Below the pieces are notes generated by a model. That model worked only from the letters and a program-made list of their open reading frames with translations, did no database searches and was not told the origin of the DNA. The position numbers and the translations under genes were made by a program. From the NCBI GenBank assembly GCA_963665925.1, contig OY762511.1, positions 1,302,001-1,366,000 on the forward strand: 64,000 nt of DNA, in the 5' to 3' direction. Shown here piece by piece: positions 23,821-33,020 of this stretch (positions within the stretch are counted from its first letter, which is position 1; the number at the start of each line of letters is the position of its first letter). This DNA is from G963665925 sp963665925. GTDB lineage: Bacteria > Bacillota > Clostridia > Peptostreptococcales > Acidaminobacteraceae.

Positions 23821-25349
23821 GACATGTAAAACAGGTCGTGTTCATCTTCTGCATGAGCCTTGTCCTGATTTTGGCAGGGTGCAGCGATGGGTCGGAATTG
23901 ACAGGCAGCAGCCAGGGCAAGCGGCATGAAAATTCATATTTTTGCGCCCTTTTTAATGAAGCTGTTGCAGGTGAGCGTCCTACAGTGGATGCCCAAAAGG
24001 CAATCGATGCACATATTGATCAGATGGAAAGGGATGTGGCAACCCGGCTGATTTTGCGTTATGAAATGCTCCTGGATGAAAAAAAAGCATTCTATAGCAA
24101 TAGAATATTTGCAAAGGATTACCACAAAATGCTTTACGATACATTCCCAGATGCCTTTGATGCGTCCAGAGTAGCAGGCGTCAAGGATTCCCGTTTTCGC
24201 GGACTGCTTGAGGAAATGATCTATTCAGGCTTTACCTTGAAACGGTCAGATCAGGGCCTCTATCAGGTGGACGTGGACTATGCTTTTTTTGAAAAATACA
24301 GGCATAAGCTGACACCTGAAATCAGTACCTATTTTGATTTGATGCTCCTTGAAAAAAGCGTACCCTATTTTGGAGACAACGCGGTCGAAGCAGACCCTGA
24401 AGAGCTGGCAGTCAGACTAGAGGGTCTGGACACCTATATTAACGACTATCCCAAGTCGGACCGACTTGAAGCGGTGAGCAGGGTTGCAAACAGCTATTTG
24501 CTGTCTCTTGTCTACGGTGGAAGAATATATGAACCCTATAATGACCAGGACATGCTGAAGCAGGAATACATGGACGCCTATAGAAGGCTGGCACAGGGAC
24601 CGGAAGACACGCTCATGCGGCAGTTTTTTAAAGGTCTTATCCAAGTGCTGGAGGTGTCAGAGGGGACATGGAATGAATCTGTATACGATTATGTTGTTGG
24701 ATTTCCGGAAATCTACCTCAAGCGGTATATAAGGTCACAGGTTTATGAAGACGCCTTTATGGATGTTGGATTTGGATGGTCCGCTTCGGGAGACCTTTAT
24801 TATTACCCCGTAATTTCGGGCATTGATAATCGGGCTGAGTCTGGGAAGCTGAATTTGATGGCGCGTTCAGTCATAGAAAAGCGTATGCTGGGACAAGGGA
24901 TTGACGGAATGTACACGGGCGGCAAGTATATCTGGACCGATTTCGAGCTTACCTTTAACAGACGGGACTGGATTTCCATCCGTTACTCAATCTATACAGA
25001 ATTTCCAGATGGCAGCAGCTACTGGACAACGGAATCTCTGAATTACGACCTTGCTGCAAAAAGAAAAATCAGACTGAACGATGTCATGGAACTTTCGGAA
25101 GAAAGACATATTATTGATGCCTATATCACAGCGTATTTTGACAAAAGTCAGACTTTATTCAATGTTTCATTGGAGGATTTTTATAAAAATAATGATCCTG
25201 ATTTCTATTTGACAAATAATGGAATTAACGTTTTAGTCCCTCTGGAAAAGAAAAGAGAGCGCTCAGACAGGGTTGTTGAAATATTCATACCATTCGAAAA
25301 ATTCAGAACATGTGTGGAGTATATCTACAAAATGCCTGTAAATCAGTAA
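23817..25349 (+). CDS. Lipoprotein with C-terminal DUF3298/RsiV-like domain
   Basis: A 510-residue protein. Its signal ends in the lipobox LAGC with Cys22. The middle (about 40-310) is helical and unrecognised. The last 200 residues match the DUF3298/RsiV-like pattern: strands WISIRYSIYTEF, SLNYDLAAKRKIRLNDVM, and DFYLTNNGINVLVPLE. RsiV itself is a lysozyme-sensing anti-sigma factor; here there is no anti-sigma part, only the extracellular domain. The start overlaps the kinase stop (ATGA), so it is co-translated with the two-component system. A related protein is encoded at 47974-49425. An external sensing or wall-binding role is inferred. Confidence 0.82.
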   Translation: MRHVKQVVFIFCMSLVLILAGCSDGSELTGSSQGKRHENSYFCALFNEAVAGERPTVDAQKAIDAHIDQMERDVATRLILRYEMLLDEKKAFYSNRIFAKDYHKMLYDTFPDAFDASRVAGVKDSRFRGLLEEMIYSGFTLKRSDQGLYQVDVDYAFFEKYRHKLTPEISTYFDLMLLEKSVPYFGDNAVEADPEELAVRLEGLDTYINDYPKSDRLEAVSRVANSYLLSLVYGGRIYEPYNDQDMLKQEYMDAYRRLAQGPEDTLMRQFFKGLIQVLEVSEGTWNESVYDYVVGFPEIYLKRYIRSQVYEDAFMDVGFGWSASGDLYYYPVISGIDNRAESGKLNLMARSVIEKRMLGQGIDGMYTGGKYIWTDFELTFNRRDWISIRYSIYTEFPDGSSYWTTESLNYDLAAKRKIRLNDVMELSEERHIIDAYITAYFDKSQTLFNVSLEDFYKNNDPDFYLTNNGINVLVPLEKKRERSDRVVEIFIPFEKFRTCVEYIYKMPVNQ

Positions 25350-25410
25350 AACATCATAATTTGTAAAGTGTGCCGAAGCCTTTGAGAAATAAAGGATTGA
25401 GCAGAATGTA

Positions 25411-25454
25411 AAACAAACCCAAATTACAATAAATGTAATTTGGGTTTGTTTTTT
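25411..25454 (+). terminator. Strong terminator of the PilZ/two-component operon
   Basis: Perfect 18-bp stem (AAACAAACCCAAATTACA with its complement), a five-base loop and six T. Confidence 0.93.
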
Positions 25455-25466
25455 GCCGAATTTCGC

Positions 25467-25494
25467 TTGCCCCAAATAAATATTGTGATATAAT
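25467..25494 (+). promoter_or_regulatory. Promoter of the transglycosylase gene
   Basis: TTGCCC at 25467-25472, a 16-base spacer, and a perfect TATAAT at 25489-25494. The transcript leader would be about 120 bases. Confidence 0.6.
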
Positions 25495-25504
25495 CGCTTA
25501 GGTA

Positions 25505-25548
25505 TGAATGATGGCACCTTGGTTTTAGGGCTATCATTCATTTTATTT
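25505..25548 (+). promoter_or_regulatory. Leader hairpin with T-rich tail upstream of the transglycosylase gene
   Basis: An 11-bp stem (25505-25515 with 25530-25540, one G-T pair), followed by TTTTATTT. It lies between the promoter and the gene, as a premature terminator or attenuator would. Confidence 0.4.
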
Positions 25549-25623
25549 ATAGATTCTTGAAAATAAAAATGATAAGAGTACCAATGAAAAGACTTGGTAT
25601 AAAACAGAAAGGTGTGAACGGTC

Positions 25624-26382
25624 ATGTCATATATGAAAAGGACTCTGTTCCTAATCGTAGGGGTTCTGACCGGAATAGCCGTCGGAGTCAGTGCTACTTT
25701 CTATTCGGTGAAAGAAAACATTGATGTTTTGGAGATGAAAGCAAATGAAGCGGAGACGCTCGCTATAAAATCCGACAAGTACGAAATGGAACTTGAGTCA
25801 ATGAGTCAGGAACTCGATAGACTAAAACAAGAATTGGAAGAAAAAGAAGCGCTTGAAGAGAAGGTGGAGCGTATTGAGGAGTTCATCGATCTGGATGCAT
25901 ATACAGACGAGGACCTGATGCGTGCCAAGGATATTTCTCAGGGAACACCTCTTGATTTCAAGACAGCCCTCATTCTGGTTGACTATGCCAACCGGTACGA
26001 GCTTGAGGTTTCTTTGCTCCTTGGACTTATGGAGCTCGAAAGTAACTTCAATCAATATGAAGTGGGCACTTCCCAGGACCGCGGATACATGCAAATTATT
26101 CCGTCTACAGAAAAATGGCTGGCACAGGCATTTTCAGAGGAACTGGGATTTGAGTACGACCCGGAGCGCATCTACGAGCCGGAGTATAACATTGGCCTTG
26201 CAGTAGTTTACTTAAACACCCTGAAAAGAGCTTATGGAAACAACTATGATCGAATCCTCTCCGAATATAATAGAGGACCCTATAATCTCCAAAAGTACTA
26301 TGAAAAATATGCAACGTACGAAACAAGCTATTCTCGAGTTGTATTGTCAAAGGCAAATAAGTATTTGGCATATAACGACTAA
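25624..26382 (+). CDS. Lytic transglycosylase (SLT/GH23 type), membrane-anchored
   Basis: A 252-residue protein. An uncleaved-looking N-terminal membrane helix (about 5-27) is followed by a coiled coil (about 35-95), then the SLT domain about 110-245. The catalytic Glu lies in LMELESNF (about 139), followed by the family pattern SQDRGYMQIIPST and YNIGLAVVYL, with a late SEYNRGP. It would cleave peptidoglycan glycan strands outside the membrane. The start is ATG 25624 with AAAGGTG upstream; ATG 25633 is an alternative. It is a single-gene unit with its own promoter and terminator. Confidence 0.93.
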   Translation: MSYMKRTLFLIVGVLTGIAVGVSATFYSVKENIDVLEMKANEAETLAIKSDKYEMELESMSQELDRLKQELEEKEALEEKVERIEEFIDLDAYTDEDLMRAKDISQGTPLDFKTALILVDYANRYELEVSLLLGLMELESNFNQYEVGTSQDRGYMQIIPSTEKWLAQAFSEELGFEYDPERIYEPEYNIGLAVVYLNTLKRAYGNNYDRILSEYNRGPYNLQKYYEKYATYETSYSRVVLSKANKYLAYND

Positions 26383-26400
26383 TTTATATGAACTCATAAG

Positions 26401-26441
26401 AAACTGTCTGGGTACTATCCGATTCCCCGGGCAGTTTTTTT
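26401..26441 (+). terminator. Terminator of the transglycosylase gene
   Basis: AAACTGTCTGGG paired with CCCGGGCAGTTT, then a run of T to 26441. Confidence 0.88.
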
Positions 26442-26771
26442 GTCTGTGTCTGTAAATTGAAAAACTGGGAACTTATAAAGTCCTTCATAAATTTATGGAA
26501 GCTAAATGAGGAAAAAGTCGAAAAAAGTCGATTTGTTCACGGAAATGTAACGATTTTACCTTTATCTTACTGGTAATTCGTTATGAAATATTATATTATG
26601 TTCTTGCACGTTGATAATTCGTATCAAATAGCACGAATAGGAATGACATACTTGGATGACCTCAATCAATGTACATATTAAATAGAAGCTCGCATATATA
26701 AAAACAAGCGAGCAGAAAAGACCGCTCATAGAGGCGGCTCATATCGTTTTATATTATTAGGGAGGCTTACA
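26442..26771 (+). other. Gene-free AT-rich leader region
   Basis: No gene seen. It contains a TTGATA-N5-TATCAA palindrome (26611-26627), a GCTCGC/GCGAGC hairpin (26688-26713), and a small CCGC/GCGG hairpin (26722-26737) just before the ribosome site of the next gene. The last two would lie in its mRNA leader. Confidence 0.45.
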
Positions 26772-27824
26772 TTGAAAAAGGTTGTTACATTTCTTGTGCT
26801 AGGAGCACTTTCTCTTAGCATGGGCTCTTTTGCATGGGCAGAGGAAACGAAGTCGGATGCGGAGCTGGAAGCGCTTAAGGCACTTTACGAAGGCGGATAT
26901 TACAGTCTTAATGAAGATGAAACCCTGACAGATGATGAGAAGGATATTGAAGCTGTCAGCGCGTTTGAATCTGCTTGGGGACTTGAAGTAGATGGTGTGG
27001 TAGACCAGATTGTCATTGATAAGATGGTGACGGTCGGTATGTTGGCGTCAGATGATCTTGAGGTGGCAAGTCATAAGTTCCTGAAGTCTTATTACAAGGC
27101 AGGGGACAGAAGCAGCGATGTTGCGGTTCTGCAGCGTGCGCTTCTTCTCAGCGGCTGGCTGTCTGATGACGCTATGGTAAGCGGAAGCTATGATGCGGCG
27201 ACGGTTGCTGCGGTGAAGGCTTTCCAGCAGTTCAACAGCCTGGAGATGGATGGTATCGTCGGTTCTGAGACAATCTCAGTCATGGAGGCAAGTGGCCTGA
27301 CACAGCTTGTTGAAGATGTGCCCGTAAGCCGTGGTGTGAGTCGTGCGCAGTATGGCGAATACCTGAACTGGTGGAATGATGTAAAAGGAAATATTATTGA
27401 CCGCGGTACAAAGCTGCACATCAAAGATATATACACAGGTCTTGAATACAATGTCATGATGACCTTCGGCGGAAATCATGCCGATGTTGAGGCGCTGACC
27501 CTTGAGGATACAGAAATCATAAAAGAGACCAATGGCGGAGATTTCAGCTGGCAGAGAAGACCTGTACTGGTCTATGTTGATGGCAGAGTTATTGCAGCTT
27601 CCATGTCGGCAATGCCGCATGCAGGTAGAGATGACCAACCGGCTGAGGCACTGATCAACAACAGAAGTCTTGGCTATGGCTACGGCTACAATCTGGATAA
27701 GATCAAGAACAATGGCATGGACGGCGTATGTGATCTGCATTTTGCGGGAAGTACACGCCATCTTGACGGTAGACAGGACAGCCGCCATCAGGAAGCAATC
27801 CGTATTGCAGCAGGTCTGCAGTAG
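26772..27824 (+). CDS. Secreted peptidoglycan-binding-domain protein
   Basis: A 350-residue exported protein. The signal peptide is about 1-23 (ends SFAWA). A degenerate peptidoglycan-binding-like repeat covers about 30-80, and a clear PG_binding_1 repeat covers about 115-175 (VAVLQRALLLSGWL, then DGIVGSETISVM). A C-terminal domain of about 150 residues carries the conserved-looking pattern NHADVEALTLEDT, FSWQRRPVLV, MPHAG, LHFAGSTRHLDG and HQEAI. This C-terminal domain recurs in clostridial spore/wall proteins; its function is unknown, and the His residues suggest metal or catalysis. It starts at TTG 26772 behind GGAGG. Confidence 0.88.
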   Translation: MKKVVTFLVLGALSLSMGSFAWAEETKSDAELEALKALYEGGYYSLNEDETLTDDEKDIEAVSAFESAWGLEVDGVVDQIVIDKMVTVGMLASDDLEVASHKFLKSYYKAGDRSSDVAVLQRALLLSGWLSDDAMVSGSYDAATVAAVKAFQQFNSLEMDGIVGSETISVMEASGLTQLVEDVPVSRGVSRAQYGEYLNWWNDVKGNIIDRGTKLHIKDIYTGLEYNVMMTFGGNHADVEALTLEDTEIIKETNGGDFSWQRRPVLVYVDGRVIAASMSAMPHAGRDDQPAEALINNRSLGYGYGYNLDKIKNNGMDGVCDLHFAGSTRHLDGRQDSRHQEAIRIAAGLQ

Positions 27825-27862
27825 GCATAAGGGAAGACGAACTTCATAAAAAAATCAATCAT

Positions 27863-27906
27863 GGGCCTTTGAACGCACTTTTATCGCGACGTTCAAAGGC
27901 CCTTTT
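27863..27906 (+). terminator. Terminator
   Basis: Perfect 13-bp stem GGGCCTTTGAACG with its complement at 27890-27902, then four T. Confidence 0.88.
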
Positions 27907-28022
27907 GCATGCCGGCCTTTTGAGAAGCATCGCTCTAACTTGTGCCGAACTGAGACCCGAACATATGTTACAATGTGAGTGACAGGAATTAGATGTGAAA
28001 TACGTGTCGGGGAGCGAAACCT

Positions 28023-30368
28023 ATGAAACAGACCATATCTGTAAGAGGATTGGTGGAATATATCAGCAGAAGCGGTGACCTTGACCTGCGATTTTCAGGA
28101 AGAAGCACCGCTGTGGAAGGAACAAAGACACATCAGCATATACAGGCGCAGATGGGCGACGGATATGAAGCTGAAGTCATGCTGAAGACCACAGTTGAAC
28201 TCGATGGTGTCGAGCTGACCGTACAGGGCAGAGCGGACGGCGTCTATAAGGACCATGGCATTGTCATGGTGGATGAAATCAAATCCACTTCAGGCGAGCT
28301 TGCGGACATAGATGATTCGGGAGTTCCCGTACACTGGGCCCAGGGGAAATGCTATGCCTATATCCTTGCGCTTGATGCAGCGGCTGGGGAAGACGATGAA
28401 TACGGCGTTCAGCTGACCTATGTCAAGCAGCATACCTATGAAACCAAGCGCATGGAATTGATTTTTACTTTTAAAGAATTGAAGGATTTTTTCGAAGAGA
28501 CCGTGAGTCAATATGTACGGTGGTTGTATGAGCGCCGAGACTGGCTCCGCGTACGTGACGCAAGCATAAAGAAAGCCCAGTTTCCCTTTGACAGGTACAG
28601 AAAAGGACAAAGGGAACTATCCGTAGCTGTGTATCAGACCATTCGCGAGGGTCGGTGCGGGTTTTATCAGGCGCCAACAGGTATCGGAAAAACCATGTCA
28701 TCCCTCTTTCCCGGTGTGAAGGCACTTGGACAGGGGCTTGCGGACCGAATATTTTATCTTACGGCAAAAACCATAACTCGGACCGTAGCCCAGGGCACTG
28801 CTGACATTCTCTCAGAGCGGGGAATCCGTTTAAGACGGGTGACGCTGACGGCCAAGGATAAAATATGTTTTGAGCCAGGCAGCGCATGCAACCCGGATGA
28901 ATGCACCTATGCCAAGGGACATTTTGACAGGGTCAATGAGGCCATATGGGATATTTTAAGCTGTTCTGACAGCTGGAACCGGGATGAAGTTGAAGATGTT
29001 GCCAGAAAGTATCATATCTGCCCTTTTGAGTTTTCACTGGACTTGGCCCTTTGGGCAGATCTGGTCATATGTGATTATAATTATGCTTTTGATCCGCGGG
29101 TCTATTTACGTCGTTTTTTTGACGAGAACTCAGACGACTTCCTCTTTCTGGTGGATGAGGCCCATAACCTGGTTGACCGAGCTCGGGAAATGTATTCTGC
29201 GGAACTTAAAAAAGAGAGGATTATGTCTGTCAAGCGCGCCTTGCCCAAGTGGAATCTTGAGTTGATCAAGTCTCTTGAAAAAATGAACCGTTCATTTCTG
29301 GACTGGAAGAAAGACTGTGAAGAAACGGGATACTTTGTGGATTATAATCCGCCAGACAGACTTTATCCACAGGTGCGCAAGTTTCTTGACCTTGCAGAGA
29401 CATGGCTGCTCGAAAATCAGTCGGCAGACTGCTATGAAGAGGTCCTTGAACTCTATTTCGAAAGTATGCGGTTTATGCGAATCTACGAGATCTATGACGA
29501 CTGCTATATCAGCATCTATGAAGAGAACGGGAAAGACTTGCGCATGCGCATGTATTGCATAGACCCGTCTTATAATCTTTCGCAGAAAGTCCAAAATGCA
29601 AAATCAGCCATTTTCTTTTCTGCCACACTAACGCCGCTGAAGTATTACAGGCGCATACTGGGCGGCCAGGACAGCGATGCAATTCTTGCTTTCGATTCTC
29701 CGTTTGATCCTTCAAGGAGGCTCATGATGCAGTCCATGGGCATCAGCACGCGGCTCAGGGACCGTGACGCGAGTCAGCCGCGTCTTGTAGAGTACATTTC
29801 GTCCTTCATCAAGGGGCATGTGGGAAACTATATTATTTTCTTTCCTTCATATAAGTATATGAATGCCACGTATGATATTTTGGAGGCTGCACTGCCCGAC
29901 ACGGAATTTTTACTGCAGGAATCTGAAATGGCAGAGGCGGAAAGAGAAGTCTTTCTTGAGACCTTTCAGCCAGATCGTAAGAAAACACTGGTGGCACTGT
30001 GTGTGCTTGGAGGCGTCTTTTCCGAGGGTATAGACCTGATTGGAAAAAGACTGACCGGTGTTGCGGTTGTAGGGGTGGGTCTTCCGACAGTGAATCTGGA
30101 GAACGACCTGATTAGAAAGTACTTTGATGAGGCAGAATCGGCAGGATTTGCATTTGCATATGCCTTCCCGGGAATCAACAAGGTCATGCAGGCTGTTGGA
30201 CGGCTTATACGTTCCGAGGAAGACGCAGGCCTCATCCTGCTTCTTGATGACCGGTACGCAAACCCTTATTACCGTAATATGCTTCCGGGAGACTGGAATG
30301 CGAAAATGATCCGTGAAAATGAGATTGCGGGGCAAATTCAGGAATTTTGGGGTCAGCTTGATAGCTGA
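28023..30368 (+). CDS. Cas4/RecB-like nuclease fused to XPD/DinG-family helicase
   Basis: A 781-residue protein. The N-terminal part (about 1-190) is a PD-(D/E)XK nuclease of the RecB/Cas4 type: His37, Asp72 in GRADG, then EIK at 85-87, then Q and Y in WAQGKCYAYILA. The helicase part starts near 200. Walker A is APTGIGKT (about 217-224). A four-Cys iron-sulfur region starts at KICFEPGSACNPDEC and ends with HICPF. The DEAH box is VDEAHN (about 377), and the C-terminal motif is VGRLIRSEEDAG. It is a superfamily 2 helicase moving on single strands with a linked nuclease, so likely DNA repair or processing. No partner genes are adjacent. Confidence 0.92.
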   Translation: MKQTISVRGLVEYISRSGDLDLRFSGRSTAVEGTKTHQHIQAQMGDGYEAEVMLKTTVELDGVELTVQGRADGVYKDHGIVMVDEIKSTSGELADIDDSGVPVHWAQGKCYAYILALDAAAGEDDEYGVQLTYVKQHTYETKRMELIFTFKELKDFFEETVSQYVRWLYERRDWLRVRDASIKKAQFPFDRYRKGQRELSVAVYQTIREGRCGFYQAPTGIGKTMSSLFPGVKALGQGLADRIFYLTAKTITRTVAQGTADILSERGIRLRRVTLTAKDKICFEPGSACNPDECTYAKGHFDRVNEAIWDILSCSDSWNRDEVEDVARKYHICPFEFSLDLALWADLVICDYNYAFDPRVYLRRFFDENSDDFLFLVDEAHNLVDRAREMYSAELKKERIMSVKRALPKWNLELIKSLEKMNRSFLDWKKDCEETGYFVDYNPPDRLYPQVRKFLDLAETWLLENQSADCYEEVLELYFESMRFMRIYEIYDDCYISIYEENGKDLRMRMYCIDPSYNLSQKVQNAKSAIFFSATLTPLKYYRRILGGQDSDAILAFDSPFDPSRRLMMQSMGISTRLRDRDASQPRLVEYISSFIKGHVGNYIIFFPSYKYMNATYDILEAALPDTEFLLQESEMAEAEREVFLETFQPDRKKTLVALCVLGGVFSEGIDLIGKRLTGVAVVGVGLPTVNLENDLIRKYFDEAESAGFAFAYAFPGINKVMQAVGRLIRSEEDAGLILLLDDRYANPYYRNMLPGDWNAKMIRENEIAGQIQEFWGQLDS

Positions 30369-30394
30369 GGAAAATAAATATTTATGGATCCTTG

Positions 30395-30443
30395 AACCAG
30401 CGGGCTTTTGTGCATAGGCATAAGCGCATCCGCTGGTTTTTTT
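30395..30443 (+). terminator. Terminator of the helicase gene
   Basis: Stem AACCAGCGG/CCGCTGGTT with an internal secondary stem, followed by a T run. Confidence 0.88.
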
Positions 30444-30568
30444 AATGTTAAATATAGGTTCAGAAAGTTAAGGGACTGGCATAAAAAACCTGCGCATGTT
30501 AATTCCAAGCTAATTCGGGTATAAGGAACTTATGTTATGTGAAAATATTATTAAAGGAGGGTAGTATT

Positions 30569-31840
30569 ATGAATATCTCATTCGGGATGATTACAAAAGA
30601 AATCCAATCCGCAGAGCCTCTTGATGATTTTCTGGACAACGCAAAAAGATTTGGTCATGAAATATATAGCGTTGTTATCGCCCATACTGGAGTTGCTAAT
30701 CCAGACGCTGTTCGTGAACTCGAAAAGCGCGTCCCCGTTCAACTTGTACAGATCAATCAGGCGGATGAGATGTGCAGTACCCTGGAAGAAATCGGCATGT
30801 CAAAGCAGTCTATTGAAACACTTGTGACATGCAAGCATCTTAACGATTCCGGCCTGGTCGGCTACGGCAAGAACCGAAACAACGTTGTCATGAAGGCCAT
30901 GCTTACAGGTTCTGATATCTTGATTTTTGTTGACACAGATGTTTACCCTAAACTGCTTGTGGACACCATAAACGGTGTGGTCAAGCACGAGATTGATTTT
31001 GTTGGAGAGCATATGAAGTATCTTTCCATGGACTCGGTCATGATTACCACAAGTGACTATTCGGGGTATTACATTATTCCCCCAATGAAGTTCAGCGGCA
31101 TGGAAATGCTTTACCGAGGTCTTCAAAAGGAAGGGGTTTGTGACTTTCTGCAGGCAGGTATGCGGCATCACTGTTTTGTACCTGCGAACTATCCAGACAG
31201 AAAACCATTTCAGACAAACAAAATCCTTGGGGGCAATGTGGCCATTAAATTAAGTATATTTGAGCACATGCTCCCATTTTTTTCATCCGTCTACAGCTTT
31301 GATGGAAAAAAATATTTGACCCGGGGCGAGGATACGCTTCTCGGACTTGAACTGGAGCGTTCAGATACGCTGAAGTGCATGGATATTGATTTAAGGATAT
31401 TCCACAACACCTATGGCACTTATCCACAGGTGCCCGATATTTTGACGGACGATGGAATAAGAGATCGTTTCTTCTATGCGTGCATGGGGTGGATCGGCAG
31501 AAATCCTTTCCTCAATTGGCTGATGAAAAAAGATGTCGAGGGGATTTACAAGGCCCAGAGACAGGCGCTCGAAATGGGGGCGCAGGCAGCTGCTGCCCAT
31601 CTTGGAGACGAACGCTTTCTGGAACTTCCAAGGGCGCTGGACGCATCGTATGCGCATCTTGATGACATGATTATGGAATATAAGAAAATGGCAAAGAGCT
31701 GGACAGAGTTCATATCAAAATACAAGGTTTGGAGGGACGATTATGAGAGTGCTCATTATGAATCACTTTCCGTTGGAAGGGTCAGGCAGCGGCATTTACA
31801 CGATGAATCTAGCGAAGGAGCTGAGTGCGCTAGGGCATGA
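30569..31840 (+). CDS. GT-A-type glycosyltransferase-like protein
   Basis: A 423-residue cytoplasmic protein resembling family 2-like (GT-A) glycosyltransferases. An alpha/beta start is followed by FVDTDVYP (DTD at 122-124), the likely nucleotide-sugar/metal motif. Then comes LGGNVAIKLSIF, and TRGED at 251-255, an acidic motif that also occurs in the third gene of this cluster. The tail is helical. ATG 30569 has AAAGGAGGG behind it; an earlier ATG at 30539 lacks a site. Its reading frame runs 98 bases into the next gene, an unusually long overlap. Donor and acceptor sugars are unknown. Confidence 0.75.
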   Translation: MNISFGMITKEIQSAEPLDDFLDNAKRFGHEIYSVVIAHTGVANPDAVRELEKRVPVQLVQINQADEMCSTLEEIGMSKQSIETLVTCKHLNDSGLVGYGKNRNNVVMKAMLTGSDILIFVDTDVYPKLLVDTINGVVKHEIDFVGEHMKYLSMDSVMITTSDYSGYYIIPPMKFSGMEMLYRGLQKEGVCDFLQAGMRHHCFVPANYPDRKPFQTNKILGGNVAIKLSIFEHMLPFFSSVYSFDGKKYLTRGEDTLLGLELERSDTLKCMDIDLRIFHNTYGTYPQVPDILTDDGIRDRFFYACMGWIGRNPFLNWLMKKDVEGIYKAQRQALEMGAQAAAAHLGDERFLELPRALDASYAHLDDMIMEYKKMAKSWTEFISKYKVWRDDYESAHYESLSVGRVRQRHLHDESSEGAECARA

Positions 31841-32933
31841 GGTCAAGGTCGTCTATCCGGAGCTGACCGATCACACATATGAGGGATTTGAAAGCCGAAT
31901 CATCAAATTTCAGGATGGAACACAGGCGAACACAGACCTGCCGTTCAACTTCCCGTGCTTCACTTCCCATCCGAGAAGCAACAATACCTATTACGCACTG
32001 ACCAACGATCAGATGCAGGCCTACATCGACATTTTTGTAAAGATTGCCAAGGAGGAAGCTGAAACCTTCAAGCCCGATCTGATTCACGCCCAGCACCTGT
32101 GGATTACGCCTTATGCGGCGGCACAAACGGGGATCCCGTATATTGTCACGGCTCACGGCACAGACCTCAAAGGCTTTGTCAAGGATGAACGCTATCATCC
32201 CTATGCAATTGAGGGTGCCAAGAAGGCAAAAAAAATCATCACCATTTCAAAACAAGTGCATGCGGAAGTCAAAGACCTGTATGGTGTTCCTGAGGAAAAA
32301 TGTGCCTTGATTATGAATGGCTATGATGAAAATCTGTTTATGATTAAACCGGATATCAATACGAAAGAGGTTCTAAGCAGCTTCAATATTGAGGGAACAG
32401 CAAAGCATATCGTGTCCTTTGCCGGTAAGCTGACCCATTTCAAAGGGATTGATGTCCTGCTTAAGGCCGCGAAACAGTATGAACGTGAAGTAGGCGACGT
32501 TATGACCCTGATTGCGGGTAACGGAGAGCTCTACGACGAACTCACGCGCCTGAGTCGGGAACTGGGGCTGGAGAAAGTGCATTTCCTCGGCCATGTGAAT
32601 CAGAAACAGCTGGTCGATTTATATAATATTGCAGATGTCAGCACAGTGCCTTCAAGAACTGAGCCATTTGGCCTTGTTGCCATAGAAGCGCTAGCGTGTG
32701 GAACCCCTGTAGTGGGTACAAATCAAGGAGGACTCCCTGATTTTGTTACTGACAAGGTCGGGACACTTGTTCCAGTCGAGGACGATTTGAGTCTGGCAGA
32801 GGCAATTATTGATGAAATCGAGAGGGCAGACCGCCAGGAACGTGCGCAGGCATGCGCCAAATATGCTCTGGAGTCTTTCTCATGGAAGCATTCCATCAAA
32901 GAAGTTGAAGCTTTGTATAAAACGCTTATATAG
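31743..32933 (+). CDS. Glycosyltransferase family 4 protein
   Basis: A 396-residue GT-B enzyme. The N-terminal acceptor domain shows GSGIYTMNLAKELSALGHEV. The linker and donor domain show YIVTAHGTDLKGF, IISFAGKLTHFKGIDVLL-type strands (here HIVSFAGKLTHFKGID), and the E-x7-E type motif EPFGLVAIEALACGTPVVG. GGAGGG lies six bases before the ATG, which makes this start secure although it lies inside the preceding frame. It is the middle gene of a three-gene glycosyltransferase cluster. The product could be a glycolipid, polysaccharide or compatible solute; nothing in the sequence decides this. Confidence 0.92.
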   Translation: MRVLIMNHFPLEGSGSGIYTMNLAKELSALGHEVKVVYPELTDHTYEGFESRIIKFQDGTQANTDLPFNFPCFTSHPRSNNTYYALTNDQMQAYIDIFVKIAKEEAETFKPDLIHAQHLWITPYAAAQTGIPYIVTAHGTDLKGFVKDERYHPYAIEGAKKAKKIITISKQVHAEVKDLYGVPEEKCALIMNGYDENLFMIKPDINTKEVLSSFNIEGTAKHIVSFAGKLTHFKGIDVLLKAAKQYEREVGDVMTLIAGNGELYDELTRLSRELGLEKVHFLGHVNQKQLVDLYNIADVSTVPSRTEPFGLVAIEALACGTPVVGTNQGGLPDFVTDKVGTLVPVEDDLSLAEAIIDEIERADRQERAQACAKYALESFSWKHSIKEVEALYKTLI

Positions 32934-33020
32934 CTAGGCAGGCTTGTGCATGCATTAGGTTGCCAATCACACCTACGGGACATGAAATGTGTGGACAGAT
33001 TGAAAGGAGCGTAAAAACGT

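Noticed and set aside
28023..30368. Possible CRISPR-Cas association of the Cas4-like domain
   Set aside because: No CRISPR repeats and no other cas gene in the window; the nuclease is fused to a helicase as in repair-type proteins.
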